Shown one piece after another: positions 23,297 through 35,600 of a DNA stretch of 64,000 nt; the stretch's first letter is position 1; each line of letters opens with the position of its first letter. The stretch spans positions 523,993 through 587,992 of the forward strand of contig NW_022985184.1 in the NCBI RefSeq assembly GCF_010093535.1. The letters are read 5' to 3'. A program made the position numbers and the translations under genes. The notes under the pieces are model-generated. The model was not told the origin of the DNA. It ran no database searches and saw only the letters and a program-made list of their open reading frames with translations. Origin of the DNA: Lindgomyces ingoldianus. Lineage: Eukaryota; Ascomycota; Dothideomycetes; Pleosporales; Lindgomycetaceae.

Positions 23297-24612
23297 CTAT
23301 AATTTTCCACGACTAAACGCCCAATAGGCTTTCCATGGAAGTCGCCAGTCAGTGGTTCGGAGAGAAGCATCAAAGATGTCAAAATCAACCCTCTGAAGAC
23401 GATCCAGCCAAGACTGCGTCGCTACGCTTGGCATGAAAACGCCAAAGGCTCGCTCAACATCGGCGAGTTGGGCCTCAGAACTCGCATTCAGTTGTTGAGG
23501 GCTGTATCGATTTTTCTCGTCATTTTGGTGTTCAAACTCGTGGCCCAAGTTCCCTTCTGACCGCAACTTGGAGAGCATTTCCCGCGCGGTGATGAGATGG
23601 TCACTCGCTCGTGTCGCAACGGCAAATACAGCATCGCGTAAGCCCGGAGCTGCAGAACCTTGCCGGAATACATCTTCCTCCTTCACGTTTGCGTCGGCCA
23701 TAACATCCAACGGCAGCAGGACCGCACCCTGGAAATGCCCAGACGATCCCGTCACAGAATTACTAGTGCTAAGAGGCCGAGTTGGTGGAAATGCGACTAA
23801 GGGAATGCCTCGCAGCACAGCAGCAATGCCCATTGCCTTTCCTATGTGAGAAGCGATGTGGTCGGCGGTGATTGAGGCTAGAGGCAATGCAGACAGTGTC
23901 AAGTATAGCATTATGGAGTACGTGTTTTCAGCATACGACTCCAAGGCAGACAGAGTCGGATAAGGCGGGTTTCCAAGAGATTGCTCTCGTGTGTTGATGA
24001 TGCGCAGGAACCAGTTCTTGCTCAGCCGCGAGCTCCCACCTGAGCGATAGTGGAGTTCCTCGGCAGCTTGAGCCAAGAGGATAGCCGCGGGTTCCTTTGG
24101 AGGAGAACCAGCCAGAGCCTTGGTCACTGCATCCTTCCAGAACTGCATGCGCATCATACCAATGGTGGGGGAGCTCGTTTCGTCGGCAACTCGTGCAACG
24201 TCGATATTGAAGGCACGGATGGCGAGGTAGGCATCACGACAGGGTGGCGGAATGAAAATCGAGAGGATGTAGGAGGGCGAGTCGTATTTTCTAGGAGTGG
24301 AGGTGAGCTGGCTGACAACATTGGGGGGGATTGAGCATACCGGAGGAGATGTGCGCAATAGCCTCTCGCCTTGAAAATTTCCTCGCCGGTCGGGCTTGCA
24401 GAATTCATAAGTCGCGAAGCTGAATGCATCTCTCTCGTAGTATGGGCTGTGAGGGGTAGAGGGTTGCGCCTTACGAGGACTGGCAGGAGCTTTGGGGAAA
24501 GGCTTGAAGACATTGGAGGAGACTTGAAGGAGGCCACGAAGACTATGCTAGTTTGCCTGAGACCATGGTGCAGAATCCTAATTAGACTAGAAGAATAGCG
24601 AGGGAATCGCAA
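23297..24612 (-). CDS. Mitochondrial complex I assembly factor, NDUFAF6-like (squalene/phytoene synthase fold)
   Basis: The exons are 24341-24612 and 23297-24290, giving 421 aa. The N-terminus is Arg/Ser-rich and lacks acids, as in a mitochondrial targeting peptide. The body starts ARGYCAHLLRKYDSPSYI and carries RDAYLAIRAFNIDVARV, MRMQFWKDAV, the helix YAENTYSIMLYL, HIGKAMGIAAVLRGIPL and the C-terminal DWRLPWKAYWA typical of NDUFAF6/C8orf38 proteins. These use a prenyl-synthase fold without the usual double Asp-rich catalytic motifs and help build NADH dehydrogenase. A second Met at residue 34 could also start translation. The start lies only 208 bp from that of RAD5 on the other strand. Confidence 0.88.
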
Positions 24613-24820
24613 ACAGGCACTACACAGCTACACAGGTACAAATACATGGGAGGCGACGGAGTGGTTGGAGTGCAGAGCGATTTTCGAGTGAATGAGGCTT
24701 GCCTAGCGCATGACGCTATGGCGGAGATCCTGGCAGGCACGGCCGCGAAAGCGTGTCTGGCGGCGACGCGCCTCAATTCAACGGAAAGTCTACACCAGTC
24801 CCACGCACACCAGCACCACC
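24613..24820. promoter_or_regulatory. Short bidirectional promoter, NDUFAF6-like / RAD5
   Basis: Only 208 bp separate the two divergent start codons, so core promoter elements must be shared or overlapping. No TATA box is evident. Confidence 0.5.
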
Positions 24821-27800
24821 ATGATGGACTCAACCGACCTTGATGAGAGGCCGCTGAAAAAGCGCCGCTTCTTTGCTGAAGACTCGTCGCCCATCGCCGT
24901 CCGCTCACATCACCACAGCTCTCCGCGAGCCCGCACGCCAGAGTTCGCGTCGCCGCTGCCAGCCCCACATGGCGATGCTGCCAGCCTGATGGAAAACACG
25001 TCTAGTGGCGAAGAGGGTCGCGTTGGAGCAAACATTGATGGCTTCGATGTCGGCCTACTCCAGGCAGTCGTGGGGGAGGTACCCCCGTCCGTCTTGGAGA
25101 CGCTGAAGAGCATGAGTGGGAACGATGTGCAGCGAGGTGTGTGACTCTACACTTGGGAAAGCCTCGGACTGACTCTTTTTTAGCAATAAACATCTACCTC
25201 GATGGCTCGTGGAATACAGTCCCTGCCCAAGCTCCCTCTGTCATCCCTCCGTCTCGTCAGTCTTCGCTGCAAATGACACTGGGCAATGGCCCCGGTAGAC
25301 AGCCCTCCGAGCTATCCAACCCCCCCACCCCTGATTCTTCTGGTGCTTCAACCCCTCTCCTTCCTTCCCTCAAGGCAATGCCCCAAATGCGATATATTGG
25401 CTCGTTCGGCGTGGTCGGATGGGCAACAAAAAGTGGAAGGGGCTTGATTAGACACGACGAAAAAATCGCTATTGAACGCACAAAGGTACATGCCCCGGCT
25501 GGCAAAGTTGGAAAAGGCGGTCGTATACGAGCGGTGCAGCTCAAAAAACAAGACATCATCGTGAGGTTTACCAACGACAGAGGCGAAGAGGTGGGAAGAT
25601 TAGAGAACGACTCGGCCGTTTGGATCTCGTCATTGATTGATCAGAAGGTGTGCTCGTTCGAAGGAACGTGTGTGTATGCTCCAGAGAGGCTGCGGACCAG
25701 TGAGACAATCTATCTGCAGCTCCGCTGTCACTTGCTCCGGAGTGCCTTCGACAAGCGAAAGAATTTCAAGATGGATAGCAACCGCGAGACCTCGTTCTTC
25801 GAGTCAAAAGAAAGCGAGGCCGAGCGAGATCTGCGGCAGCGCCAGGTTGCGCTGGTGAAGCTCTTCGAGGCCATCAGTCTGCAGCCCTCCCGCGTCAACA
25901 CAACGACCGAGAAGCATAAGCGTCAAGGGCTGCTTCAAGCAGCCGAAATTGCCGAGCAGTACGACCAAAAACCCATGTCAAAGAATGCAGAAACTACGGA
26001 GCCTAGCTCCTCGCCACCCTCTGAAGAGGCGGAGGAAGGGCAAGAGCTTGAACAGGACCAGTTGGATTCCCTGTACAAGAAAGCTCAGTCTTTCGACTTC
26101 AATACCCCCGAAATGGATCCTGCCGAAACATTTGTATTGGACTTGCGGAAGTACCAGAAACAGGCCCTCCACTGGATGGTCGGAAAAGAAAAAGACGAGG
26201 TGCTGCAGCATAAGGAAGCCTCCATGCATCCGTTGTGGGAAGAGTATGAATGGCCGTCGCAGGATGCTGACAATATGCCTGTTCCTATTGTTGACAACCA
26301 GGCGATGTTCTACGTCAACCCGTATTCGGGAGAACTCTCCCTGGACTTTCCGAAACAAGAGCAGAATTGTCTCGGTGGTATTCTCGCTGATGGTAAGTGA
26401 ATTTGAGATCTTTACAATTGCAGCAAGTGCTGACACGCATTGACAGAAATGGGCTTGGGCAAAACTATTGAAATGCTCAGTCTTATTCATACGCACAGGA
26501 CAGAGCTTACAGACCATGACTCGGGCTTCCTGAACGGTCTTCCCAGGCTTCCGAAAAACAGTAGCGAGGTCGAATGTGCCCCATATACCACTTTAGTGGT
26601 GGCGCCTATGTCTCTCCTCGCCCAGTGGCAAAGTGAAGCCGAAAAGGCTTCTAAGGCCGGCACTCTGAAGGTTATGGTCTACTATGGCTCGGAGAAGTCC
26701 GCAAATTTGCAGAAGCTGTGCTGTGAAGCCAATGCGGCCAACGCACCCAATGTCATCATCACCAGCTATGGAGTGATCCTGTCAGAGTTCAACCAGGTTG
26801 CTGCGATGGAGGGCAATCGAGGCTCGCATGGAGGGCTCTTCTCTCTGGACTACTTCAGAATCATCCTGGATGAAGCCCACTTCATTAAGAACAGACAGTC
26901 GAAGACAGCAAAGGCTTGCTACGAGCTCAGCGCAAAACACCGCTGGGTACTGACGGGCACGCCTATCGTTAACAGACTTGAGGATCTGTTTAGCCTGGTG
27001 CGCTTCCTTAAGGTCGAACCTTGGAGTAACTTCTCATTCTGGAAGACTTTCATCACTGTGCCTTTTGAGTCAAAAGACTTCATTCGAGCCCTTGATGTTG
27101 TCCAGACTGTACTCGAGCCCCTCGTCCTCCGCCGAACGAAGGATATGAAGACGCCCGATGGCGAAGCTTTAGTACCCCTTCCTCCCCGCACAATCGTAAT
27201 TGACAAGATTCAACTTTCTCAGGATGAGAGGGATGTGTACGATCATATCTTTCTGCGAGCAAAGCGCGTGCTCAATGCTAACGCTGAGGCGGGAACGCTT
27301 TTGAAATCCTACACTACCATCTTTGCTCAGATTCTCCGTCTTCGGCAGTCCTGCTGCCATCCTATACTGACCCGGAAGCAGGTCATCGTCGCTGACGAAG
27401 AAGATGCGGCACTGGCATCCGATCTCGCAAACGGTCTAGCGGACGACATGGATCTCCAATCTCTCATTGAACGCTTCTCTTCCGAAGGCGACCAGGACGT
27501 CAACACATTCGGCGCTCATGTCCTGAAGCAGATCCAAGACGAAGCGGATAGCGAGTGTCCCATTTGCTCCGAAGAACCAATGAACGAGCAAGCAGTTACT
27601 GGGTGCTGGCACAGCGCGTGCAAAGAATGCCTTCTAAACTACATCAACCACCAGCGCGACAAAAACATCGTCCCTCGCTGTTTCAACTGCCGCGAACCCA
27701 TTAATGCACGCGATGTCTTCGAAGTCGTACGCCATGAGCATTTCGATGACGACGAGAGCAACCTCCGTAGCGATTCGCGAGAATCGAGTCCCCCGGCGGT

Positions 27801-28428
27801 ATCACAGACTCCACGGGTTTCTCTCCGACGAATTGGTATCACGGGATCAGCAAAAACGCAAGCTCTTCTTACGCATCTTAAAACGATTAGAAAAGAAGAT
27901 AAGAAAACTAAATCTGTGGTTTTCTCGCAATTTACATCTTTCCTCGACCTCATCGAACCCGCCCTGCGTCGCGACCACATCCCATTCCTCCGCTTCGACG
28001 GCACAATGCCGCAAAAACTTCGCGCGACCGTTCTCACCGAGTTCGCAAATTCACATAAACCCTACGTCCTATTGCTCAGCCTACGGGCCGGAGGCGTCGG
28101 GCTGAATCTCACTTGTGCAAAGCGAGTATTTATGATGGATCCGTGGTGGAGTTTCGCAGTTGAGGCGCAAGCTATTGATCGTGTGCATCGGATGGGTCAG
28201 GAGAGCGAGGTTAATATTGTTAGGTTTGTGGTTGAGGGTAGTATTGAAGAGAAGATGTTGAGGATTCAGGAGAGGAAGAAGTTTATGTGAGTTTGTGATT
28301 CCCCTATTCCTGATTTGTGTATATGAGGTGAGGCTAATGTGGGGTATAGTGCGAGTTCTCTGGGTATGATGAGTGATGAAGAGAAGAGGGTACAGAGGAT
28401 TGAGGATATTAAGGAGTTGCTTAGTTAG
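24821..28428 (+). CDS. rad5: RAD5-type DNA helicase / ubiquitin ligase
   Basis: Acts in error-free post-replication repair by polyubiquitinating PCNA and reversing stalled forks. The exons are 24821-25136, 25184-26392, 26447-28286 and 28350-28428, giving 1147 aa (yeast Rad5: 1169). A disordered N-terminus with KKRR is followed by the HIRAN domain (from about 174, MRYIGSFGVVGW), Walker A DEMGLGKT (508-515), DEAH (650-653), a RING finger starting at about 879 (CPICSE...CWHSACKECL...CFNC) inserted between helicase lobes, then the C-terminal helicase lobe with VVFSQFTSFLDLI, LLSLRAGGVGLNLT and QAIDRVHRMGQ. RING within SNF2 plus HIRAN is diagnostic of Rad5/HLTF. An alternative Met lies at codon 2. 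Confidence 0.96.
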
Positions 28429-28822
28429 ACAGCAGAGGGCTTGTGTGTCTGTCTGGTTTTGAGGGTTAGGGTGGATATGCTGACATTTTGACAATTCTCG
28501 AATATCAACTCAGCTTCGCTTGTTGTAAAACGCTAGTATATATATCACGGGATGCTCTCTTTGTGTGGATATACATCAATTCGCAATTACATAATTAGCA
28601 TTGTACAGGCGCATGGATTCATGTTTTCGGCGTTTGCGGTAGGTCATCTCAAGTATCCTGGGAATGGATTAATATGACCTAGTGATCGAATTGTAGACAC
28701 GCATTGCACTTGTAAGATTAAACACATGAAGAAAGAAGCCTATAAAAAGACTCTCCTGGCCTTTTCACACTCTGACTTTACATCCCCCACGCTACTCTTA
28801 CCCTTCCGTTCACCCCTCCATC
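28429..28822. other. Intergenic region
   Basis: 394 bp between the convergent 3' ends of RAD5 and the MFS gene; nothing recognised. Confidence 0.5.
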
Positions 28823-30703
28823 TCACAACTTCAATTGAAACCTAGGATTCGTCCTGATCCTCTCCCCATATTTCCAAAATACCCAAGGTAGCGGACACAT
28901 AGCCAGAGCCAAAAACCCTAACAACGAATTTCCCCATCCTAATCCGAGGGCTTCGTACATAGAGCGGCCAGCGAGTGGGACTAGCGCGCCGATGAGTGAG
29001 CGGACGGCTGTGGAGGCCGCCATGGCGGAGGCTTCGTATAGGGGGTGCGCGTCGATGAAGTAGGTTGCGACACACATCTGTGGAGGTGGGTTAGCGGGGT
29101 TGGCTGGGAGGGCGGGGGAAGGGGAATGGAGGAGAGAGGGTTAAAAGGAAGGGCGGGAGGGGGAGGGAAAGAGGGAAAGAGAAAGAAGGAGGGGGAAAAG
29201 AGTAAGGGGGAATGGGGAAGATGGATGAAAATAAGCGGAGAGAAAGAAGAAGAGAGGGAGTGGGAAAGAGAAAGAGGTATATAGAGATAGAAGGGAAGAA
29301 GGAGAAAGATATAGGAGAAGGAAAGAGACTCACAAATAGCATATTCACACCAATGCCAATAACAACTGTTCCAATAATTGGTACAATCCAATGTGTCTTC
29401 GACTGTGCGCTCCATCCATACCAAAACAGTCCCACGGGAATACAAAAACACGACGGGATAAGCGGCGGGAGTCTATACTCTGGTTTAAACCGACCGTGGA
29501 CTGCCAGTTTCTTTAAAAGACGGTCTGACACTATCCCCCCGATTAACAACCCGATGAAAGACCCAATTCCCATGCCCAGGTAGGTTAGCCCGATTGTGCC
29601 TTGGCTGAAGTGGTATTGAAATTGGAAGACAAGCGGGAAGGTGGTGAAGAGAAGGTACATGTAGCCGTAGATGACGCCTTGGTAAAGGGAAAGGCTTGCA
29701 ACGATTGGGGAGAGGAAGAGAAGGCGAAGAGGGCGGATGATGGCGTGCGCGAAAACATGCGATGCTTTTCGATCAAGATCCAAGGCTGTGCGGAGATGCG
29801 GGTTTCCGGATTCCTTTTTCAGTCGCACGACTTTGCGGTCCAGGAGCGTTGGTGGGTAGGTTTCTTCTTGCAGGAGAAAAGATGCGAGTGCCCCGGCACC
29901 AGATGCGATGGCGAGAACCCAGCATATCCATCGCCAGCCGATGCTCTGCCCCATGTAGCCACCTGCAATGGGACCGAGGATTGGTCCCATGAGCGGCCCC
30001 AGAGACCATATTGCGATGATCTTCCCGCGATTCTCTGGTTTGATGAGGTCGCCGAATGTCCCTGCGCCGATGGTAATCGGACATCCTCCAAAAGTCCCCG
30101 CAAGGAAGCGGAAGACGATGAGAGCGGAGAGACTAGGGGACACCGCGCAGGCGATGTTGAACACGGTGAATAGTACGTTGCAGGTTAGGTAGATGGGGAG
30201 TCTTCCGTACAACTCGCTCAGCGGTCCGAGAAACAGGGGCCCGAAGAAATAACCTAATACCCAGACGGAGACGACAAAGGAGGCTAGCAGTGGGTTTGAG
30301 GAGTGGTATGTTGCCATTACATCTGCGATTGCTGGGGCGAACATCGTCGAACCCAAAGGCCTGAAAAAGCTATTAGCTCTCCAATACCGAGATGCAAATG
30401 CATTTGAACGGAGAGAACGAACGTTAGGAATGTGCAATAGCATATGACTATGATGTTCTTCGCCTTCTTCCCATTTGGCCAATTGACCGGCCTGTGAGGG
30501 TCGTTTTCGCCATCCCAGTCCACGAGGTTTAAGCTATCCCCATCTCCACCACCACTATTGTCGTCCTTCTCTTCAATTCCTCGAGCATCCTGCTTTTCGA
30601 TATCCTCTTTTTTAACATCCTGGGGAGACGGTTGGATTTGCTGCGAGTCAATGGCTTCTGAAACGGTGGAATCAGCTTCAGAAGGGAGCTCTGCAGTTCC
30701 CAT
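28823..30703 (-). CDS. MFS transporter, DHA1-like drug/metabolite exporter
   Basis: The exons are 30423-30703, 29334-30360 and 28823-29077, giving 520 aa with about 12 membrane helices after an acidic cytosolic N-terminus of roughly 85 residues. The family signature LVDWDGENDPHRPVNWPNGKK precedes helix 1; motif A-like GPLSELYGRLPIYL and the loop YPPTLLDRK follow. This group exports drugs, toxins or polyamines by proton antiport; the substrate is not predictable here. Intron 1 is 62 bp. Intron 2 is 256 bp, an almost pure pyrimidine tract that also stays open in frame. The gene is divergent from the Zn2Cys6 regulator 1.3 kb away. Confidence 0.9.
29078..29333 (-). repeat. Polypyrimidine-expanded intron in MFS gene
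   Basis: On the coding strand this intron is almost entirely C and T (the plus strand is GA-rich: GGGGAAAGAG and the like). It starts GTGAGT and ends CCACAG. At 256 bp it is about five times longer than most introns in this window, consistent with expansion of the polypyrimidine tract. Confidence 0.8.
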
Positions 30704-31994
30704 GCTTAACGCTCAATAGAATACGCGGAATTAGGACGGAATGACTGCACGGAAATGGGCTGACTTCAATGCATGGCTTTAACGCATCTCCATCAACGCA
30801 AATTCAAGACCAGATAGAAACGCAAAACGCGACAAGAGAGGAGGTGAAAATGACACCGCCATTCTTTATCCGTATTCCTTTCGACAGCACGATGGATCGT
30901 CAAGGAAGGTGTCAACCGATCCATGGGCAGGTGCACGCGAATGGCACCAGGCGAAGACGAGACGGGGTGGTGATCCTGGAGCCTCGCGAGCCGAGGCCGC
31001 CCTTTCTTTTTTGCGGGGTGGAGCGATTTCCCAGCCGCCCTTCAATTGTCCTCGTCTTCTGCGCAAGGGCTCGAGGGCTGTTTGTAGTTACGACTACTAC
31101 CTGGAAAAGTTACTCGCTGCCTGCGATAGTTATATGCTGCCTGCTCAGTATCATATTTCCTAGCTCGCTCCCCTGTGGTATAGACTCTCAGATACGCTCC
31201 TTTTAACAATTAACTCGGTCCTCCATGATCTGTGTGCTCCCAACAAAGATAAAGAAGGGAACTTTCAGACGGCTCTCACGTGATAGAGACCGTGCTCTTC
31301 ACTTCCCGGGCCGCGAAGCCCTGACGAAGTCCGGGCGTCGACAACAATCTGGACCTCAGATTCAACAATCTAACCTTCCAGCACTGATGCTTCATCCTAC
31401 TCATTGTCCAGTCATGATTCATCAGTTCATCAATTCGCTCTCTTTAACTACTGGAATCTGTGCCGACAATCCGTCGTCATGAAAAGTGCCTTCCTCAGGA
31501 TCTAGCCAATTGCGAACGCAAAATCAAGCCCTGGCGATAACAAAACGCCTTGCAATTCTACAAGCTCAGAGCCTTTCGCCAGTCCGGCGACACTGTCTCG
31601 ACGACCCTCCAGTCTTGTTGTGTTTCGCAAGTCTCCATCGGATACTTTAAATCCACGAGCAGTTTCCCATTCGCTCGGCATTATTGTTAACGACACGGCG
31701 CGCATGGTCTTGTCGTCGCGGCCGCCTAAAGCCCACCAATCCGCGACCGTGGCTTTCTCTCTGGAACAGTGGGCGCTGTTCGTCTGAACCGCCCCCTGGA
31801 CACCTCCAAGTCCCGCAGCCCCCTCCATATTTGTGAATTGTTCGCATTCGCTTTCTCTTCGCAGACAGCTCATGATTGAACCCGCAAACCGGAGTTTTTT
31901 CTGTCCAAAGCCAGCCGCTCGTGCATCCCATCGGATTCTCATCTCGGGGCCTGTCGACGTGTGATTGACCCGGTTGATCCTGGGTCCCCTCCAG
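30704..31994. other. Upstream region shared by MFS exporter and Zn2Cys6 regulator
   Basis: 1.3 kb between divergent starts. Open frames on the minus strand (31502-32044) overlap the regulator's first exon and show no domain. No specific operator could be recognised. Confidence 0.5.
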
Positions 31995-33621
31995 ATGCCC
32001 CGTTTAGGCCACAAGAAGTCCAGGAACGGTTGCCGGCAGTGCAAGGCAAGACACGTTAAGGTGAGCCCGTCCCTAGAGCATTACCCGGTGGTCCATACCA
32101 CTACGTTCCTAAGACTCGGTACCATGGCGCTGGAATAGGTCACGATATTTGTTCATTCCAACGAAAGGCTGACTGAGTGTTCTTAACGTCCAGTGTGACG
32201 AGCAGAAGCCGTGCTCGAGCTGTGCCCGTCATGGTGTCCAGTGCAGCCTAATCACGTGGGATCCCAATTCTCCAGCGCCACCCCTCATAAAGCAAGAACC
32301 AAGCAATGGAACTACCCGGCGTCGAGCGTCAAAAACAATATCAAGAAAGGTGTGCTAAATATCTCTAAAATCCGTTGATAAGTGAGTGTACTAAGCAGTT
32401 ACACAGAATTCCCAAGTTCCGACCCCAAGATCACTGCCCATAGAGTACGTGCTGAATCCATCGCCGGCACCGACCGCAGGGACATCCGATGTCGAATCCT
32501 CTCATTCGAGTCACGATCCTTTTCCGTACCTGACTAAATTTCTTAATGGATCCGAGTCCACCCAGCCAAACTACTGGGTTCGCGACTTAGAGTTAATGTG
32601 GGACCAACCCCTAAAAGCCACTGGCTCTCAAGCATCGCTGTATACTGAACGCTACCTCAGGCACCACTGGACCACTGAAGCATATACTACGTTATCAAGT
32701 AGAGAAGATGTCCGGCAGATGTGGCAGAACACAGCCCCTAAGCAAGCAATTATCCACCAATTTCTAATGCACGAGCTCCTAGCCTATTCCGCACTACACA
32801 TGGCTTACTCTTGCCCCGGTCAGCGGAAAGGATACTATGCCCTTGGTACACACCACCAAGACCTTGCCATTCGAGCCATGAGGCAGTTTCTCCCCAGCAT
32901 GACACCAGAAAACGATGCTCCCGCACTGTTTGCTACCTCGAGCCTCGTCCTCTTGACCGTATTGGCAGCAAACGCGTTAGACGCTTCACGCTCGAACCTA
33001 CAATCCCCCATCGACGATCTCCTCGACGTATTCGCTCTAGTGCAGGGCATGCACTTCATCCTTTCCTCGTATGCTCCTATTGTCGCAAAGCACCCAATTG
33101 GCATCCTCGTTTCCAACCATGGGTCTAAAGAGATAATGCCTCCCCTCCCCATCCTCGACGAATCCTGCCACCACATTAATGACCTTCTCACTCTAATTCA
33201 AACAGAAGATATAGAGGAAGATGTCCGAACAGAGTGCGTCAGCGCGATAATCACATTCCAAGAGTTCACGCAAGTCACTGCTGGGCCGTATCTGGACAGC
33301 CGAGAGCTAAGAATGATGTTCATCTGGCCATCCAAGCTCAGTGTGAATTATCTCAACATGCTCCGCCAAAAAGAACCGGTTGCCGTTGCCATCCTCGCGT
33401 ATTACGCTACCATCTTATATGCGGCCGAGTCTGTTCACTGGTTTATGAGTGGTTGGGCTCAGCGCATTGTCGGCGCTATTTCAGAGATTGTGGATCCCAG
33501 CTGGCTACGAGCAATGCAGTGGCCTATCCAGGTCGTCACTTCTACTATTTCTACACAGCAGCAACAAGAACGCGAACGCGAACGCGAGCGAGAACGGCGA
33601 AACTCGAGTACAGTGACCTGA
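31995..33621 (+). CDS. Zn2Cys6 transcription factor, Upc2/Ecm22-like
   Basis: The exons are 31995-32060, 32194-32349 and 32407-33621, giving 478 aa. The binuclear zinc cluster is at residues 13-39 with spacing C-x2-C-x6-C-x5-C-x2-C-x6-C (CRQCKARHVKC...CSSCARHGVQC); the first intron falls exactly after Lys22 inside the cluster. The C-terminal regulatory half (LLAYSALHMAYSCPG..., HQDLAIRAMRQFL, SSLVLLTVLAANAL) resembles the sterol-uptake regulator Upc2 family, whose role in sterol or other metabolism varies widely. The tail has a Gln/Arg/Glu repeat (QQQQERERERERERR). It may regulate the divergent MFS gene; that is inference from position only. Confidence 0.9.
33568..33597 (+). repeat. GAACGC hexanucleotide coding repeat
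   Basis: About five imperfect GAACGC/GAGCGA units encode alternating Arg-Glu at the extreme C-terminus of the Zn2Cys6 protein. Such repeats vary in length between strains. Confidence 0.7.
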
Positions 33622-35600
33622 CGTCGTTCTGGTGCCTGTCGACATTTCTCAATGTCGTTACAAGCGCGTGGTGATCCATGCGCTGAACATAACACGTCAC
33701 ATCACTTCCGTTGGGTGAGAGTGAGCTGCGGCAAGCCGCATGCATATACCCTAGCGAGGCCACATCCAGAAATTCGGGTACAGGAGTTTTGGGGTCTCTT
33801 TTCACTCACGTCACATGGGTAGCTGGCGAAAAATGCTCGATCCAAGATTGGACTACATATCTTAGATGATTCTTTTATCGCGGCACAGCTTCTTCCAGCT
33901 AGTCTAAGCCGCATGGATCAGCGGGCCTTAGTTTTTTCTGTGATATGTCTTGTTCTTATGGATGTTTTGTTATATTGCGGCGAGGACGGGTAAGCACGAA
34001 CAATCGAACGAGGGGAGATGAGGACCGGAGTTTGTCCAGCATTCCCCAGTTTCTAGTCTCGATTCGGCGCTTCGGACGAGATATTATTCACCACTTTCTG
34101 CTTCTGATCTGTTCATACCACTTCAAACTTCTTCCAGACTACTCTCATACTGCTTTTAATCTCGATCCACAGCATCAGGTATTAGGTAGCATCGTATTGT
34201 ACTGTAATGTATTGGAACGTACACGGATCTTGGTTTGCCTTGCTGCCTTTTTCGACATCAGGATGAATGGATGGAGGGATAGTTCAAGGAGGGCGGTTGT
34301 GCGGCGCTGGACTAGTAGAGGAAGGAAGGTGCCCAGGGAAAGACGGGTGTTGGCTGACGATATTAGTGCACGTGGACTGGTGGCACCTTAGCGTAAGGTC
34401 CCGGCCATCAATGCACTAATCCGCAACTCTCTCTAGGCAGCGGGTACAACGAGTGTGAAGAGTGCAAGTGCAAGTGCCGAGACAGGCGGCACCATTCAGG
34501 CTGACTTCTGTCTGGGCAGCCGCAGAACACGGCGTCCTCACCCAAGCCCGCATGCAGCTTGACCGTCGGACCCAGCCGGAGTCCTCGAGGTCCAAACAAC
34601 CTTCTCACTATCTCCCCTGGCTTGTAACACCTCTTTTGGCCTGTGTCTGACGGGCAGGCGATCGTGCCCACTTATTCCCAGCCTTTACTGTGCCGCATGC
34701 ACCTACTTTCCCGCAAAGTGCAGCGCATGTAGTACCTTGCCGCAGCCTCGCTCACAGATCGACGTGCAATTGAGCTTTGAGGGAAAAGATTAACGGATAC
34801 AGCGGCTAAGGCGTAGATCGGCCTCCGCAGATGTTGGCTTGTGCACTGGATGTGCGATTGCGGCGTAGTTCTGCCTAGGTTTCTCAGAGATGAGATGAGA
34901 TGAGATGGGATGGGATGGGTGGCGAACAAGGATGAGTGGAAAAGGACGAGGCTGGGCGGGCCAGGGTGCGGGTGGAGGGGGGGGCCTGGATACTGGCTCT
35001 TACTGCCAGGTTTGTGCTCGGGTGGAGTTGGGGTGTGAGCAAACTATTGCCGAGGTGTGAGAGTTGTGAATGGGATTGAAAATCTGTCGCGCGAGAGAGA
35101 TGATTGGGATGCGAAATGTACATACGTACTGTTCATCGCGATGGAGACTGGATAGAATTTGAAGCCAGTGTCAATGTTCCGACAAGTGAAGAATTACTGG
35201 AAAGAAAGCGTTGATGTCGAGTTATTTGAGAACCAAAGAATGAACTTTGGGAGCATTTTGAGTCGCGAACATTTGCATCATTGGAGGCACTCATGACAGA
35301 CAGTAACTGAATTATTGGGCTCGCGAACTGAAAGAAAGCAAACTACATCTGCTGAGCCGAAGCCGAAACTCATTACAAAATTCCACCTATGTTTACAGAG
35401 TTGAAAGCGAGCGTGTGGGGTATCAATCAGCCTTAACCCCAAATAAAACTCCTGAATAGCTAAGCACCTTCATTCTTCATGCCCAGTGCCCAAAGGCAAA
35501 AATAGAAGACAAGTAGAGAAAATAATCCCGTCGTCACATTTTTCCCTTTCAATTCCTCTATGTGTATCCCATCCATCTCTTTAAAAACACGATATTGCCC
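33622..35600. other. Intergenic region with small GAGAT/GGGAT microsatellite
   Basis: About 2 kb without a supported gene. A short tandem tract of GAGAT then GGGAT units lies at 34888-34919. A plus-strand frame of 148 codons (33945-34391) has no recognisable protein features. Confidence 0.5.

Noticed and set aside
29091..29333. Extension of the MFS reading frame through the polypyrimidine tract as true coding sequence
   Set aside because: Splicing at 29333/29078 restores the conserved last two helices; the extension is low-complexity Pro/Phe/Ser.
31502..32044. 180-codon minus-strand frame upstream of the Zn2Cys6 gene
   Set aside because: It overlaps the zinc-cluster exon in antisense and has no recognisable features.
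33945..34391. 148-codon plus-strand frame
   Set aside because: No signal, domain or conserved motif, and no splice partners found.
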